Part shown: positions 11,572-19,936 of the stretch, piece after piece
How positions within the stretch are numbered: the stretch's first letter is position 1
Layout of the letters: every line of letters starts with the position of its first letter
Origin: Arsukibacterium sp.
GTDB taxonomy: Bacteria > Pseudomonadota > Gammaproteobacteria > Enterobacterales > Alteromonadaceae
Length of the DNA stretch: 64,000 bases
Reading direction: 5' to 3'
Assembly (NCBI RefSeq): GCF_018402695.1
Contig: NZ_JAGYIM010000016.1
Span: forward strand, 310,001 to 374,000
Translations under genes and position numbers: made by a program
The notes under the pieces: model-generated
Database searches by the model: none
What the model saw: the letters and a program-made list of their open reading frames with translations, nothing else
Told to the model about the DNA's origin: nothing

Positions 11572-11601
11572 ATGATACGGCCGAACATTGATCTGGATCA
11601 A
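11572..11601 (-). promoter_or_regulatory. Promoter of the gbsR-cydAB operon
   Basis: On the minus strand TTGATC (11601-11596), an 18-base spacer, then TATCAT (11577-11572). The -35 is part of the FNR-like site described separately, and the palindromic operator begins just after the -10. Confidence 0.5.
11588..11601. promoter_or_regulatory. FNR/Anr-like binding site
   Basis: TTGATCTGGATCAA matches TTGAT-N4-ATCAA, the FNR consensus, at every fixed base. It lies upstream of an oxidase operon, a known FNR target in other bacteria. Its overlap with the assigned -35 suggests repression or a second promoter; the sequence does not decide this. Confidence 0.65.
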
Positions 11602-11624
11602 GCTTTTTTACGAAGCACCCCGGT

Positions 11625-11861
11625 TTGTTTACGCAGTCTGCAGATCCACAAGCACAAAGAAAGCAGACAGAGTCAGCTCAAAAACTAATGCAACTAATGG
11701 CCAAACTTAACGCCAAATGCTGCAAGAGCATCTGGTTCGCCAGCCAGGGCGCTAAGCAGAAATGGGGTATGAAACGCGTGCTGCCATACTGTAACGCGGG
11801 CAGCAACCAGAGATTGATACACCAGCCACGGAGCAACACTAATGACATCTGCACAAGCTGA
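11625..11861 (+). CDS. Hypothetical small basic protein (uncertain)
   Basis: An open frame of up to 78 residues starting at a non-ATG or weak start; an internal ATG begins MQLMAKLNAKCCKSIW, 57 residues. That part has strongly GC-biased third positions like real genes here and is basic and Cys-containing. It overlaps the next ORF by 20 bases in a different frame. I recognise no family and see no strong ribosome site, so it may be a chance frame. Confidence 0.35.
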   Translation: MFTQSADPQAQRKQTESAQKLMQLMAKLNAKCCKSIWFASQGAKQKWGMKRVLPYCNAGSNQRLIHQPRSNTNDICTS

Positions 11862-12057
11862 TCAAAATAACCACAGTATCGCCCACTATTCCGCTTTGAA
11901 AACTGCGGTAGCAAACGGTGAAGAGGCACGGCTAAAAGCGTTACTGGCCAACCAAACCATGCAGCCACTGGAAAAGGGCTACCTGCTTGATTTGGCCCGG
12001 CTGGGTAAAAACCAAAATATCATCAGCCTGCTGGAAGCAGTGCCGGTGCGGGAATAA
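11842..12057 (+). CDS. Hypothetical protein, 71 residues
   Basis: A small soluble, mostly helical ORF with a GGAG ribosome site 9 bases before the ATG. The segment from about residue 14 (HYSALKTAVANGEEARLKALLA) to the end looks like two helix pairs of an ankyrin-like or similar helical repeat, but this is only an impression. It stands alone between the cyd operon and the C39 peptidase gene and points away from the former. Function unknown. Confidence 0.55.
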   Translation: MTSAQADQNNHSIAHYSALKTAVANGEEARLKALLANQTMQPLEKGYLLDLARLGKNQNIISLLEAVPVRE

Positions 12058-12074
12058 TTTAATAAAAAGATGCC

Positions 12075-12093
12075 CCGGGATAATGATTCCCGG
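12075..12093 (-). terminator. Candidate terminator hairpin
   Basis: CCGGGA and TCCCGG form a six-pair stem with a 7-base loop between two converging genes. In the minus direction a short T run follows a few bases later. Weak but well placed. Confidence 0.35.
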
Positions 12094-12172
12094 CGACAAA
12101 AAAAACGCTGCTCTGGAAGTGGGCAGGATGGTTAAAAAAAGCCGGTTTTAGTCAGGGGGCGATTAGCATTAA

Positions 12173-13161
12173 TTAGTGGGTATGCCCGAGCTGACAATCA
12201 GAAGTTTCTGCAGCCGCCTGTCGCGCTGAATTAATTTGCTGTTGGCTATCCAGTAGCATCTTGTCGTCCGGTGCCAGTTGCAGCGCTTGCTCAATTAAAG
12301 CTGTCGCCTTGTTGTGACAGCCAAGCTCGCTAAGCAATACCGCATAATTGTTAAGATAAGCCACCTGTTGCCGGGCTGCGTCCAGGCCTTGTTCAAACCA
12401 ACCGGCGGCTTTTTTCGGCTCGGCTTCAAAATAATGATTGCCCAGTAAAAGTACGGCAGCCAGTAGTCTGGCCATTGTTTAGTTGCGTTGATCAGCGCGG
12501 CAATACCGGCGTTGGTTTGCCGGGTGTCAATTAAATCCTGACAGGCTTTGGTATAGACAAAAGGGTCCAGTTGCGCACTGGTTTTATCGGGGGGCAACAT
12601 CGCCAGCATCCAGTAATTAGCGCGGCGCCAGGTGCGCTCGAACGTTGAAAAATTAAGGCGGTGTGCTTCTGTAACGCCGGTATGTAAAATCACCTCTTTG
12701 CTATTAATGTCATAACCAATAACCACTGCATAATGCCACTGTGGTAACCAGGCGATTGAATTGTTTTGCAGCACAATAACCGGAATATTATCGGCTATCA
12801 GGCTCAATAATTGGCTCATCGTTGCGCGCTGTGCATAGGCTACCATACCAAGTTGCCGGGTAGCTGCAGTCATTTCTATTTGCAGTGTGCCTTCAAGGCC
12901 TGGGGTAAAGGTAGCGGGCGCTATCTCATCCGGGCTTTTGCTGACGCCGTAATACCCCGCGACTTCTGATAACGTAGTGGGACCGCAGAAATACTCCTGC
13001 TGTGGATAAAAGGGCACCTGGCCAATAGTATGAGTGCGGGCTATAGCAGGAGGTTCTGCCAGTAACAGCCGGGTTTGTGGCGGGGTCTGACAGGCTGTCA
13101 GCCCAAGTGTTAGCAGAAGCAACAGACCAGCCAACAGGCTGGTCTGAATCAGTTTTTGCAT
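12173..13161 (-). pseudogene. PA2778-family C39-like cysteine peptidase with TPR tail, frameshifted
   Basis: A lipoprotein signal (LTAC, Cys24) is followed by a C39-like papain-fold domain with Q54/Q55, catalytic C59 in EYFCGPTTL and H143 in QWHYAVVIGYD. After DYWLPY (about residue 236) the frame drifts into unrelated sequence, while the expected TPR tail (LLLGNHYFEAEPKKAAGWF and onward) continues one frame over to 12173. One extra base in the four-base T run at 12447-12450 would give 330 codons with no stop. Such proteins sit next to a PA2779-type partner, as here (9 bases upstream). Without repair the peptidase domain is intact but the TPR region is lost. Mutation and sequencing error are both possible. 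Confidence 0.75.
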
Positions 13162-13170
13162 AAAGAACTA

Positions 13171-13566
13171 TCAGCCGCCGATAGGGCGGATAAACGGATA
13201 AACGTTGGTAATACCCATCAAATCGAGTACTGCCACTACGACCAGTACGGTTACTATGGTGCCAACCACGCCACCTGCAGGCATCTCATTTAGCTGGTTG
13301 TTAAAGGCTTCCAGCTCGGCATTGGTCATACTGGCGATACGCAGTTTGGCATCAGCCGGGCTGACACCCAGTTCAATCAGTTTACTTTGTACCTCTGCAC
13401 TATCGACAAAAGCCAGTACCTGCTGTTTATTATAATGGTGCTGCTGGTCGGCAATCACCTGATCAGAGCTATAAACGCCTGCTGTTGCCTGACTCATACC
13501 GAAGAATAACGTGCCAACGAGGGCAATCGCACTGGCGAAGCTGATTTTGAACAATTTATTTATCAT
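13171..13566 (-). CDS. PA2779-family protein, partner of the C39-like peptidase
   Basis: A 131-residue protein with an N-terminal signal or anchor, a helical middle (VQSKLIELGVSPADAKLRI) and a double-glycine element (EMPAGG) directly before a very hydrophobic segment (VVGTIVTVLVVVAVLDLMG), then a short tail ending IGG. I recognise it as the family that accompanies PA2778-type peptidases; no function is established. The gene precedes the peptidase by 9 bases. The GG-plus-hydrophobic layout resembles substrates of C39 peptidases, so it could be a processing target. Confidence 0.75.
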   Translation of the reverse strand: MINKLFKISFASAIALVGTLFFGMSQATAGVYSSDQVIADQQHHYNKQQVLAFVDSAEVQSKLIELGVSPADAKLRIASMTNAELEAFNNQLNEMPAGGVVGTIVTVLVVVAVLDLMGITNVYPFIRPIGG

Positions 13567-13724
13567 GGATACATCCTTGAATTTGTTGTTTAACGGACAA
13601 ACTTCGTTTTGGATAAGCTATAACTTGTTGAAAATTAACAATGCACAGCTTCAGAAGCGTAGCTGAATAAGCTGGTCTTTGCAAACAGATAACGACCGGC
13701 AGCTGCCGGCCATAGTCGCTTAAG

Positions 13725-15086
13725 TTACCTGACAAGATGCCACTGCGTTTGCCGGCCCGCCAGATAAATGACCTGTTTGCCATCGAAATAGGCACTTTGT
13801 TCCAGCTTTATCTGTACCAGCTGGTTCCACTCTGGCACCGCCTGCTTAATATTGCCTTCGATAGCGTAGGCCGTATTGGCATATAGTGGCCAGTCGCCTT
13901 GTACTGGTGTATCGCCCTGATTATCCCACATACCAATAGTAGGCCCTGGTGCATGGCCAACAAAGCCGATAGCGTGGGTGTAAGTACTGCTGTTGATGCC
14001 AGCATTTGCGGCCGCTTTGCGGGTGGCCGCCAGAATCGCATTACCGCTACGACCGCTTTTAAATTCGGCGGTTAACATATCCTGCCAGCGGTTGCCGGTG
14101 GCCAGAGCCGCCTTTAAACCCGCGGGGGCGTCGGTTTCCGTATTATGCAGTACGTACGCCATTTCCTGGGTGTCGGTGCAGAGGGTAAGATAACAAATGC
14201 CAACATCGGTGTGCAGCACATCACCGCGCTGGATCACGCCCGAAGTACCACAGAACGGATTATCGGCTTCGCAGGCCAGGTCCTGACGTTGCAGGTTAAC
14301 GTAGGGCATAAACCAGACCGGTAAATCCAGCTGGGCAAAGCGCTCACGAATATACCAGGCAACATCATCGGTCGTGGTCACGCCAGGGGTGATCACTTTA
14401 TTACTGAATGCTTCAGCAATAACTGAACGGGCCAGGCTGACAATCTGCGGGTATAGCTCAAGCTCTGCCTCTGTGCGTTGCTCTAGCCAGCGCACCACTA
14501 ATTGCTCGGCCGATACCAACCTGCTGTGATATTCCGCGGGTAATGCTTTTAACAACTGTTGGTGCAGGCCAGAGGTTAAGCCGTCAGCCACCGGCCAGTG
14601 TTCAGAGGTGTTAATGCCAATTGTCTTCGGCTGACGTTTGACAATTTCAGCGGCCAGTGCCTGCCACTGCTCGGCTAAATTGCCGCCGGCCCAGGCTGAT
14701 TCATAGGGATCACCAAGCGGATAGCGGTTAACGGATAACTTATCAATGCTGCCATCGGCATTGCGGCTGAACAACAACATTGTGGTACGCCGCGCAGCAA
14801 AAGTGGGTTGGGGCACCAGGGTAAAATACACCGGATCTTCAGCATACTCACGATTAATCACCAGCCACATATCCAGCTCTGATTCGGCCATCAGCTGTGG
14901 CAGCAATTGCTCCAGCCGCTGATTAGTCAACTGGTTTTCCACTGTTACCCGCTGCCGTGGGCTTAATATATGATAATAGGTTGCAGAACTCAGTACCCGG
15001 CTTTGGCTAAACGCCGTGGTATTGGCGGATAATGTTGCAGAAACGAGCAACGTCGTTAGCGCGGGCAGTAGAAATAATATTCTCAT
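13725..15086 (-). CDS. Exported M24-family metallopeptidase (Xaa-Pro aminopeptidase-like)
   Basis: A 453-residue protein with a Sec signal peptide (about 21 residues), an N-terminal creatinase-type domain, and a C-terminal pita-bread domain. Metal ligands are visible in order: D in LHTDVGICY, D in LCTDTQEMAY, H in GFVGHAPGP, E in YAIEGN and E in KLEQSAYF. It should act in the periplasm on Xaa-Pro or related peptides. It stands alone, divergent from the phosphatase gene. A 158-base gap separates its stop from the PA2779 gene, so co-transcription is uncertain. Confidence 0.85.
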   Translation of the reverse strand: MRILFLLPALTTLLVSATLSANTTAFSQSRVLSSATYYHILSPRQRVTVENQLTNQRLEQLLPQLMAESELDMWLVINREYAEDPVYFTLVPQPTFAARRTTMLLFSRNADGSIDKLSVNRYPLGDPYESAWAGGNLAEQWQALAAEIVKRQPKTIGINTSEHWPVADGLTSGLHQQLLKALPAEYHSRLVSAEQLVVRWLEQRTEAELELYPQIVSLARSVIAEAFSNKVITPGVTTTDDVAWYIRERFAQLDLPVWFMPYVNLQRQDLACEADNPFCGTSGVIQRGDVLHTDVGICYLTLCTDTQEMAYVLHNTETDAPAGLKAALATGNRWQDMLTAEFKSGRSGNAILAATRKAAANAGINSSTYTHAIGFVGHAPGPTIGMWDNQGDTPVQGDWPLYANTAYAIEGNIKQAVPEWNQLVQIKLEQSAYFDGKQVIYLAGRQTQWHLVR

Positions 15087-15232
15087 GTAGGTCCCTTAGC
15101 AGGAATAAGTGTTAACTGTTTTAAGTCAGATAATATTAAAAAGCAATAGCTTAGAGCGAAAGACATTGCTTTTACGGTTGCTTCAATATATAAAACCTAA
15201 TTGTTTATTTTTTGTATCTAAAAGCAGGGTTA

Positions 15233-16558
15233 ATGAAAACACTACTAAAAGTATTAGTGGCTACGTTACTGGTGTTGTTGGCGGCTTTATTAGCAATACT
15301 GGCAAATGCCACCGTTGAATTAACCAAGGGTGGTGTTTACAGCAAGGTATATTTGCCAATAGTCGTGGGCGAAATAAAGTGGAACGCAGCTGGCAGTGTG
15401 CAGGCGAGTGAGCCAGCAATTTCAGGCTTACAGGGCCCGGTTATCGTTAAAAATGCGTTGACACTGCAGTTAACAGCCTGGTGTCAGGATAAACGTATTA
15501 CGCAGGAGCTAACGCTCGCTGCCGCCAATGTGCAGCTGGATTGTCAGGGACGGCAATATCATTACCAGCTGGCCGGTTCGCCACTTAGTATCAATGCTGA
15601 AATAGCGACGCCGGCAGCAGTTGCCGTGATTAGTGATCTGGAAGGCAACATCGCATTTTTTGAGCATTGGGCCCGTAGCAGCGGTGTAACCGATGCCAAT
15701 GGAGACTGGCAGTTTGGCAACGGCCAGCTCATTGTCCTGGGTGATGCCGTCGACAGGGGGCGTCAGGTATACGATTTATTATGGCGTTTATATCAGTTGG
15801 CGCAGCAAGCTCAGCAGCAGGGTGGCCAGTTACTGTTGTTGCACGGCAATCATGAGCAATATGTCATGCGCGGCCTGGTTGACCGTGTGGAGACTGAGCA
15901 TTTCTGGGCAATTGAGCAACTTATGCCTTATGAGCAAAGTTTCGCCGTCAATACCGTGTTGGGTGGCTGGCTGCGGCAGCAACCGATTATTGCCAGGATG
16001 GGAAATTATTTGTTTACCCACGGTGGTATCAGCCCGCAGGTACTAGCCAGCGGTTTGACGGTAACGCAACTTAATGAGCGATACCATACCACCTTAAAGC
16101 AAACCAATGAGCAGGTGACCGAGGCTGACTATGCGTTATTTTACGGTAGCAAGGGGTTAAGCCAGTTCCGGGCACTTCTTGCAGAAAGCAATGACGGGGT
16201 ATCCGGTGGCGATTGGCAAGAGGCGCACCTGCAGCAGGTGTTGGCCCACTTCAACGTAAATGCACTGGTTATTGGCCATACCCCGGTAGCGAAGCCAACG
16301 GCATTGTACGATGGCCGGTTAATGGCGGTAGAGGCAGAGCAAACCAGCAGTGCACTAATGATAAGTGATGGCGAGGCAAAATTTACCGATGTTGGCATGG
16401 TAAAGACCCGCTTTAGCGAGCAACAACCACAATATCGTGCTTTTCAGTTGCTGTCGCCAGCCGATTGGCGTGCTCTAACGGCCAATAAACAGCATCTGAA
16501 CGATTTAAACCAGGCCAAAAGTTTTTTTAATCGCGATAGAACGGCTGACGGTAGTTAG
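15233..16558 (+). CDS. PPP-like metallophosphoesterase with membrane anchor
   Basis: A 441-residue protein with an N-terminal transmembrane or signal segment, about 100 residues of unassigned beta-rich sequence, then a calcineurin-like domain. Motifs run SDLEGN (D135-E137), LGDAVDRG, LHGNHEQ, THGGISP and IGHTPV. The GDxVDRG, GNHE and HGG elements are those of PPP-type protein phosphatases, close to the bacterial Shewanella-like group. The first motif has Glu where the family has the metal-binding His (DxH). I used the ATG at 15233 in place of an upstream TTG. The end overlaps the convergent cyclase gene by 4 bases. Confidence 0.78.
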   Translation: MKTLLKVLVATLLVLLAALLAILANATVELTKGGVYSKVYLPIVVGEIKWNAAGSVQASEPAISGLQGPVIVKNALTLQLTAWCQDKRITQELTLAAANVQLDCQGRQYHYQLAGSPLSINAEIATPAAVAVISDLEGNIAFFEHWARSSGVTDANGDWQFGNGQLIVLGDAVDRGRQVYDLLWRLYQLAQQAQQQGGQLLLLHGNHEQYVMRGLVDRVETEHFWAIEQLMPYEQSFAVNTVLGGWLRQQPIIARMGNYLFTHGGISPQVLASGLTVTQLNERYHTTLKQTNEQVTEADYALFYGSKGLSQFRALLAESNDGVSGGDWQEAHLQQVLAHFNVNALVIGHTPVAKPTALYDGRLMAVEAEQTSSALMISDGEAKFTDVGMVKTRFSEQQPQYRAFQLLSPADWRALTANKQHLNDLNQAKSFFNRDRTADGS

Positions 16559-17970
16559 TCGTCACCAGCTGTATAAATCAGAAATGGCAGGTCGGCGGCT
16601 TTCGCCCGATACATCGCCTGATCGGCCAGCTCAAATAACTGCGCCTGCGACATACTGTGAAGTGGCGCCAAGGCAATACCAATGCTCATATCCAGTTTTA
16701 CCGTGATTTGTGCCTTATCACCTGGCTGCGAAGGCAGGCTCTGCGGTTGCTCTGTTACCTGATAAATCCGCTGTGCAATGGCGCTTACGTCATCGGCATG
16801 CTGCACATCAGCTAACAGTGCAAACTCGTCACCACCTAACCGGGCCAGCAGCTCCGCATCGCGGATGGTGTTTTTTAAGCGTTGAGCTAAATCCGTTAGC
16901 ACCTGATCGCCGGCAGCATGACCATGATTATCGTTAACGGCTTTAAAACCATCTAAATCAATAATAAATAACGCCAGCATATCAGGGCTGGCGGGGTTGC
17001 ATGCTAAGCGGTCAAGGCTTTGGGCAAAGTGTGTTTCAAAGTAACGGCGGTTTGGCAAACCGGTTAGCGGGTCTAAATGAGCCAGCCGCTCCATTTCGAC
17101 TAATTTGCCTACCCGCTCGGTAATATCCGTTTGCATTGAAATATAACCCTGATATTGCTGCTGTTCGTCGAATAAAGGCTCAGCATAGACATGCACCCAA
17201 TAGGGTTTGCCGTGCTTGCTGTAATACAGAATGTCAGCTTTGGCGGGTTTTCGCTGTTGCACTTGCTGGTGCAGTTTTCGAATGGTAACCGGATTAGTAT
17301 CGGGGCCTAAAAACAGTTCGGCCGGGGTTTTCCCGACCAGCTCAGCCAGGCTGTAACCACAGAGTTTACTAAAACCGCTGTTGCACCAGACTATCTGATT
17401 AGTCGTGTCGGTGTACAACACACCGTTGGCAGTTTGCTCTGCTATCCAGGCCAACCGCCGGTTTTCTGCTTGTAAGGTTTTCAGATAATGCAGCTGAAAT
17501 TCGTTCTCCGCACCTTTAGCTAAATCCAGCAACAATTCTTGCTCATCGGCACTGAAATGCCTCGGTTTACTGTCAATTAAACATAAGGTACCCAGCGCCA
17601 TACCGGTATAGGTACGAATAACCGCGCCGGCATAAAAGCGGATAAACGGTTCTTTGGTGACTAACGGATTGTCTGCAAAGCGCGGATCTTGCAGTGCATC
17701 AGGGATCACCAGCAACTTCTCTTCCATAATGGCATGGGTGCAAAACGAGATATCACGGGGCGTGCCTTCCAGGCTGGTACCTAAACGTGATTTAAAAAAC
17801 TGGGTTTTTTCATCCAGCAGGGTTAGCAATACTATGTCAGTATTGAATAACGCTTTGGCCAGCCGGGTTATCCGGTCAAACCGTTCCTCTGGGGGGGTGT
17901 TAAGCAGGCCGAGTTGCTGTAATGCCTCCAGCCTGCTTTGTTCAATCGTTAACGTCGCATTATTTTGCAT
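16555..17970 (-). CDS. Diguanylate cyclase with GAF and PAS domains
   Basis: A 471-residue cytosolic signalling enzyme that should make cyclic di-GMP. Domains in order are GAF (about 20-160), PAS/PAC (about 170-290, ending TDITERV) and GGDEF (about 295-465), with an intact GGDEF at 379-383, so it is probably active. The product-inhibition site RxxD is changed to R370-D-A-E373. There is no EAL domain and no membrane segment. It is a single gene, and the ligands of its sensor domains are unknown. Confidence 0.92.
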   Translation of the reverse strand: MQNNATLTIEQSRLEALQQLGLLNTPPEERFDRITRLAKALFNTDIVLLTLLDEKTQFFKSRLGTSLEGTPRDISFCTHAIMEEKLLVIPDALQDPRFADNPLVTKEPFIRFYAGAVIRTYTGMALGTLCLIDSKPRHFSADEQELLLDLAKGAENEFQLHYLKTLQAENRRLAWIAEQTANGVLYTDTTNQIVWCNSGFSKLCGYSLAELVGKTPAELFLGPDTNPVTIRKLHQQVQQRKPAKADILYYSKHGKPYWVHVYAEPLFDEQQQYQGYISMQTDITERVGKLVEMERLAHLDPLTGLPNRRYFETHFAQSLDRLACNPASPDMLALFIIDLDGFKAVNDNHGHAAGDQVLTDLAQRLKNTIRDAELLARLGGDEFALLADVQHADDVSAIAQRIYQVTEQPQSLPSQPGDKAQITVKLDMSIGIALAPLHSMSQAQLFELADQAMYRAKAADLPFLIYTAGDD

Positions 17971-18158
17971 AACGGTCTTACTCTGAAGGACTATGTATTA
18001 GGTATACGCGGTCGCTGCAAAAAAGCGAGTGCCAACGCTATTTAAATTTATGTCTGGCAGTGATTTAGCAGCACATTTCGAAGCAGTCCTTGCCAACATC
18101 AGTAAAACAAGGGCAGTAAACTGCGATACACTATATGCAGACAAAAAAAGGAGCTGCT

Positions 18159-19385
18159 ATGCCACGTTATTCTGCTGAATTTATTAAAGCCATGCCCAAG
18201 TCTGATTTGCATCTGCACTTAGACGGCAGCCTGCGGCTGGACAGCCTGATTGAAATGGCAAAGCGTACTGGCACTAAGTTGCCTTCGCAAAGCGTTGACG
18301 GCTTAAAACAGCGGGTATTTAAAGATAAATACCAGAATCTGGGCGAATATTTACACTGTTTTCAATACACCTGCGCCGTATTGCGCGACCCGGAAAACCT
18401 GGAGCGGGCAGCTTATGAGCTGGCCATTGATAACCAGGCTGAAGGCGTTAACTATATAGAGGTTCGCTTTGCCCCTCAGTTACTAATCGATTTAAGCCGC
18501 GGCATCGATTTTGACCAGATCATGCATGCCGTAAATAACGGTTTAAAGCGAGCGCAGAACGAGTATAACCGCAGCGAGACAGTGCTAAGCGGTGATAAGC
18601 CGCCTTTTGGTTATGGCATTATTAATTGCGCGATGCGGATGTTTGGCGATAAGGGCTTTTCGCCGTACTACACCAATTTATTTCAGCTGATGCGTGATTT
18701 TGCACCGATGGACGTGATTAAACTGGCTGGGATGGAGCTGGTGCGGGCCAGTGTTAGGCTGCGTGATGAAAGTGGTATGCCAATAGTCGGCCTGGATTTA
18801 GCCGGTCAGGAATCGGGCTACCCTGCCAGTAAATTCAAAGAAGTCTACGAATATGCGCATCAGCATTTTATGCTAAAGACTTTGCATGCGGGTGAGGCTT
18901 ATGGTGCTGAAAGCGTGTTTGAAGCTATTACCGAATGCTATGCCGACCGGATTGGTCATGGGTATTCGATGTTTATTCCAGAGATGATCCATAGTGCCGA
19001 TATTTGTGATAAAGCGGCCTATATCCGCAACCTGGCCAGTTATATTGCCGATAAGCGCATCGCCATTGAAGTATGCCTGACCAGTAACCTGCAAACCAAC
19101 CCGCAACTGACTGATATTCGTCAGCATCAGTTTAAGGCTATGTTGGACAACCGGATGGCGACAGTGATTTGCACCGACAACCGTCTGGTGTCTAACACGA
19201 CAGTATGCAACGAATATCAACTGGCGCTGGATAACTTTGATATCCCGCTAAAACGCTTAAAAGACATGGTGGCCTATGGTTTTAAAAAGAGCTTCTTTCC
19301 GGGCAGCTATGTTGAGAAACGTCAGTACGCCAAAAATTGTCTGGATTATTTTGACCGGGTTGCTAAGCAATATGGTTTTATTTAG
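18159..19385 (+). CDS. Adenosine deaminase family protein
   Basis: A 408-residue cytosolic amidohydrolase. It shows HLHLDGS (two zinc His), LHAGEAYG (His plus catalytic Glu further on), DRIGHGY and CTDNRLVSNTT. In typical adenosine deaminases the last motif is TDDP; here the second Asp is Asn, while the first, the zinc-binding one, is kept. It probably deaminates adenosine or a related purine. I start it at the second ATG because AAGGAG lies 5 bases upstream; the ATG at 18135 would put that ribosome site inside the gene. Confidence 0.85.
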   Translation: MPRYSAEFIKAMPKSDLHLHLDGSLRLDSLIEMAKRTGTKLPSQSVDGLKQRVFKDKYQNLGEYLHCFQYTCAVLRDPENLERAAYELAIDNQAEGVNYIEVRFAPQLLIDLSRGIDFDQIMHAVNNGLKRAQNEYNRSETVLSGDKPPFGYGIINCAMRMFGDKGFSPYYTNLFQLMRDFAPMDVIKLAGMELVRASVRLRDESGMPIVGLDLAGQESGYPASKFKEVYEYAHQHFMLKTLHAGEAYGAESVFEAITECYADRIGHGYSMFIPEMIHSADICDKAAYIRNLASYIADKRIAIEVCLTSNLQTNPQLTDIRQHQFKAMLDNRMATVICTDNRLVSNTTVCNEYQLALDNFDIPLKRLKDMVAYGFKKSFFPGSYVEKRQYAKNCLDYFDRVAKQYGFI

Positions 19386-19465
19386 TTAAAACAAAAGCTT
19401 ATTTTTTGTGTCGCAAAATGCATACAGTTTAACTTGTTGATTTATAACAACTAGCATTTCAGACG

Positions 19466-19499
19466 GTTAATAGTGTCTCTGAATGCAGACACTATTAAC
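19466..19499. repeat. Perfect 13-bp inverted repeat (hairpin)
   Basis: GTTAATAGTGTCT and AGACACTATTAAC face each other across an 8-base loop (CTGAATGC). There is no T run, so it is not a standard terminator. It lies 81 bases after the deaminase stop and 111 bases before the small membrane protein gene; it may be an RNA stability hairpin or a protein binding site. Confidence 0.7.
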
Positions 19500-19609
19500 A
19501 AATTACGGCGGGCTTTAGCAGGAAATATGCTGTAATAAACTGAATTTATTGGATATTTTAAAGTTGGCATAACACTTGATACACCTAAGGTAATTACCGG
19601 AGGTGTGTT

Positions 19610-19810
19610 ATGGATTTATTCTTAGTGTTTATCACGATGTTCCTGGTTGCCAATATGATGTTAGTGGTAACAATGTTGCGTCGGGTCGATTTAAATAACC
19701 CCAGTGTCCAGGCCTGGGAGCAACAGCAAGCTGCTGTTATCCGCACTAACACCGGCGCTCACCCGGCGGCTGTCAGCTATATGCCAGCTTATGCCCGCAA
19801 GGCGCAGTAA
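19610..19810 (+). CDS. Small single-pass membrane protein, 66 residues
   Basis: It has an excellent ribosome site (GGAGGTG, 6 bases before the ATG) and one N-terminal transmembrane helix (LFLVFITMFLVANMMLVVTM) followed by a 45-residue polar tail. It is flanked upstream by a perfect hairpin and downstream by a strong terminator, so it is its own transcript. I do not recognise the family. The strong expression signals suggest a real small protein. Confidence 0.7.
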   Translation: MDLFLVFITMFLVANMMLVVTMLRRVDLNNPSVQAWEQQQAAVIRTNTGAHPAAVSYMPAYARKAQ

Positions 19811-19855
19811 GCCAAATTTATTCCCATGAGTTCAGCTCCTTGCTGAATGCTTGTT

Positions 19856-19888
19856 CAGGCCAGCCCTCCTTACTGGCCTGTTTTTTTT
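19856..19888 (+). terminator. Intrinsic terminator
   Basis: CAGGCCAG and CTGGCCTG form an eight-pair stem with a 9-base loop, followed by eight T. It ends the transcript of the small membrane protein gene and insulates the following kinase operon. Confidence 0.85.
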
Positions 19889-19936
19889 AGTTAAACAGGT
19901 TATGCTAACGCTAACTTTCTCTGAATTTAACTGCCT

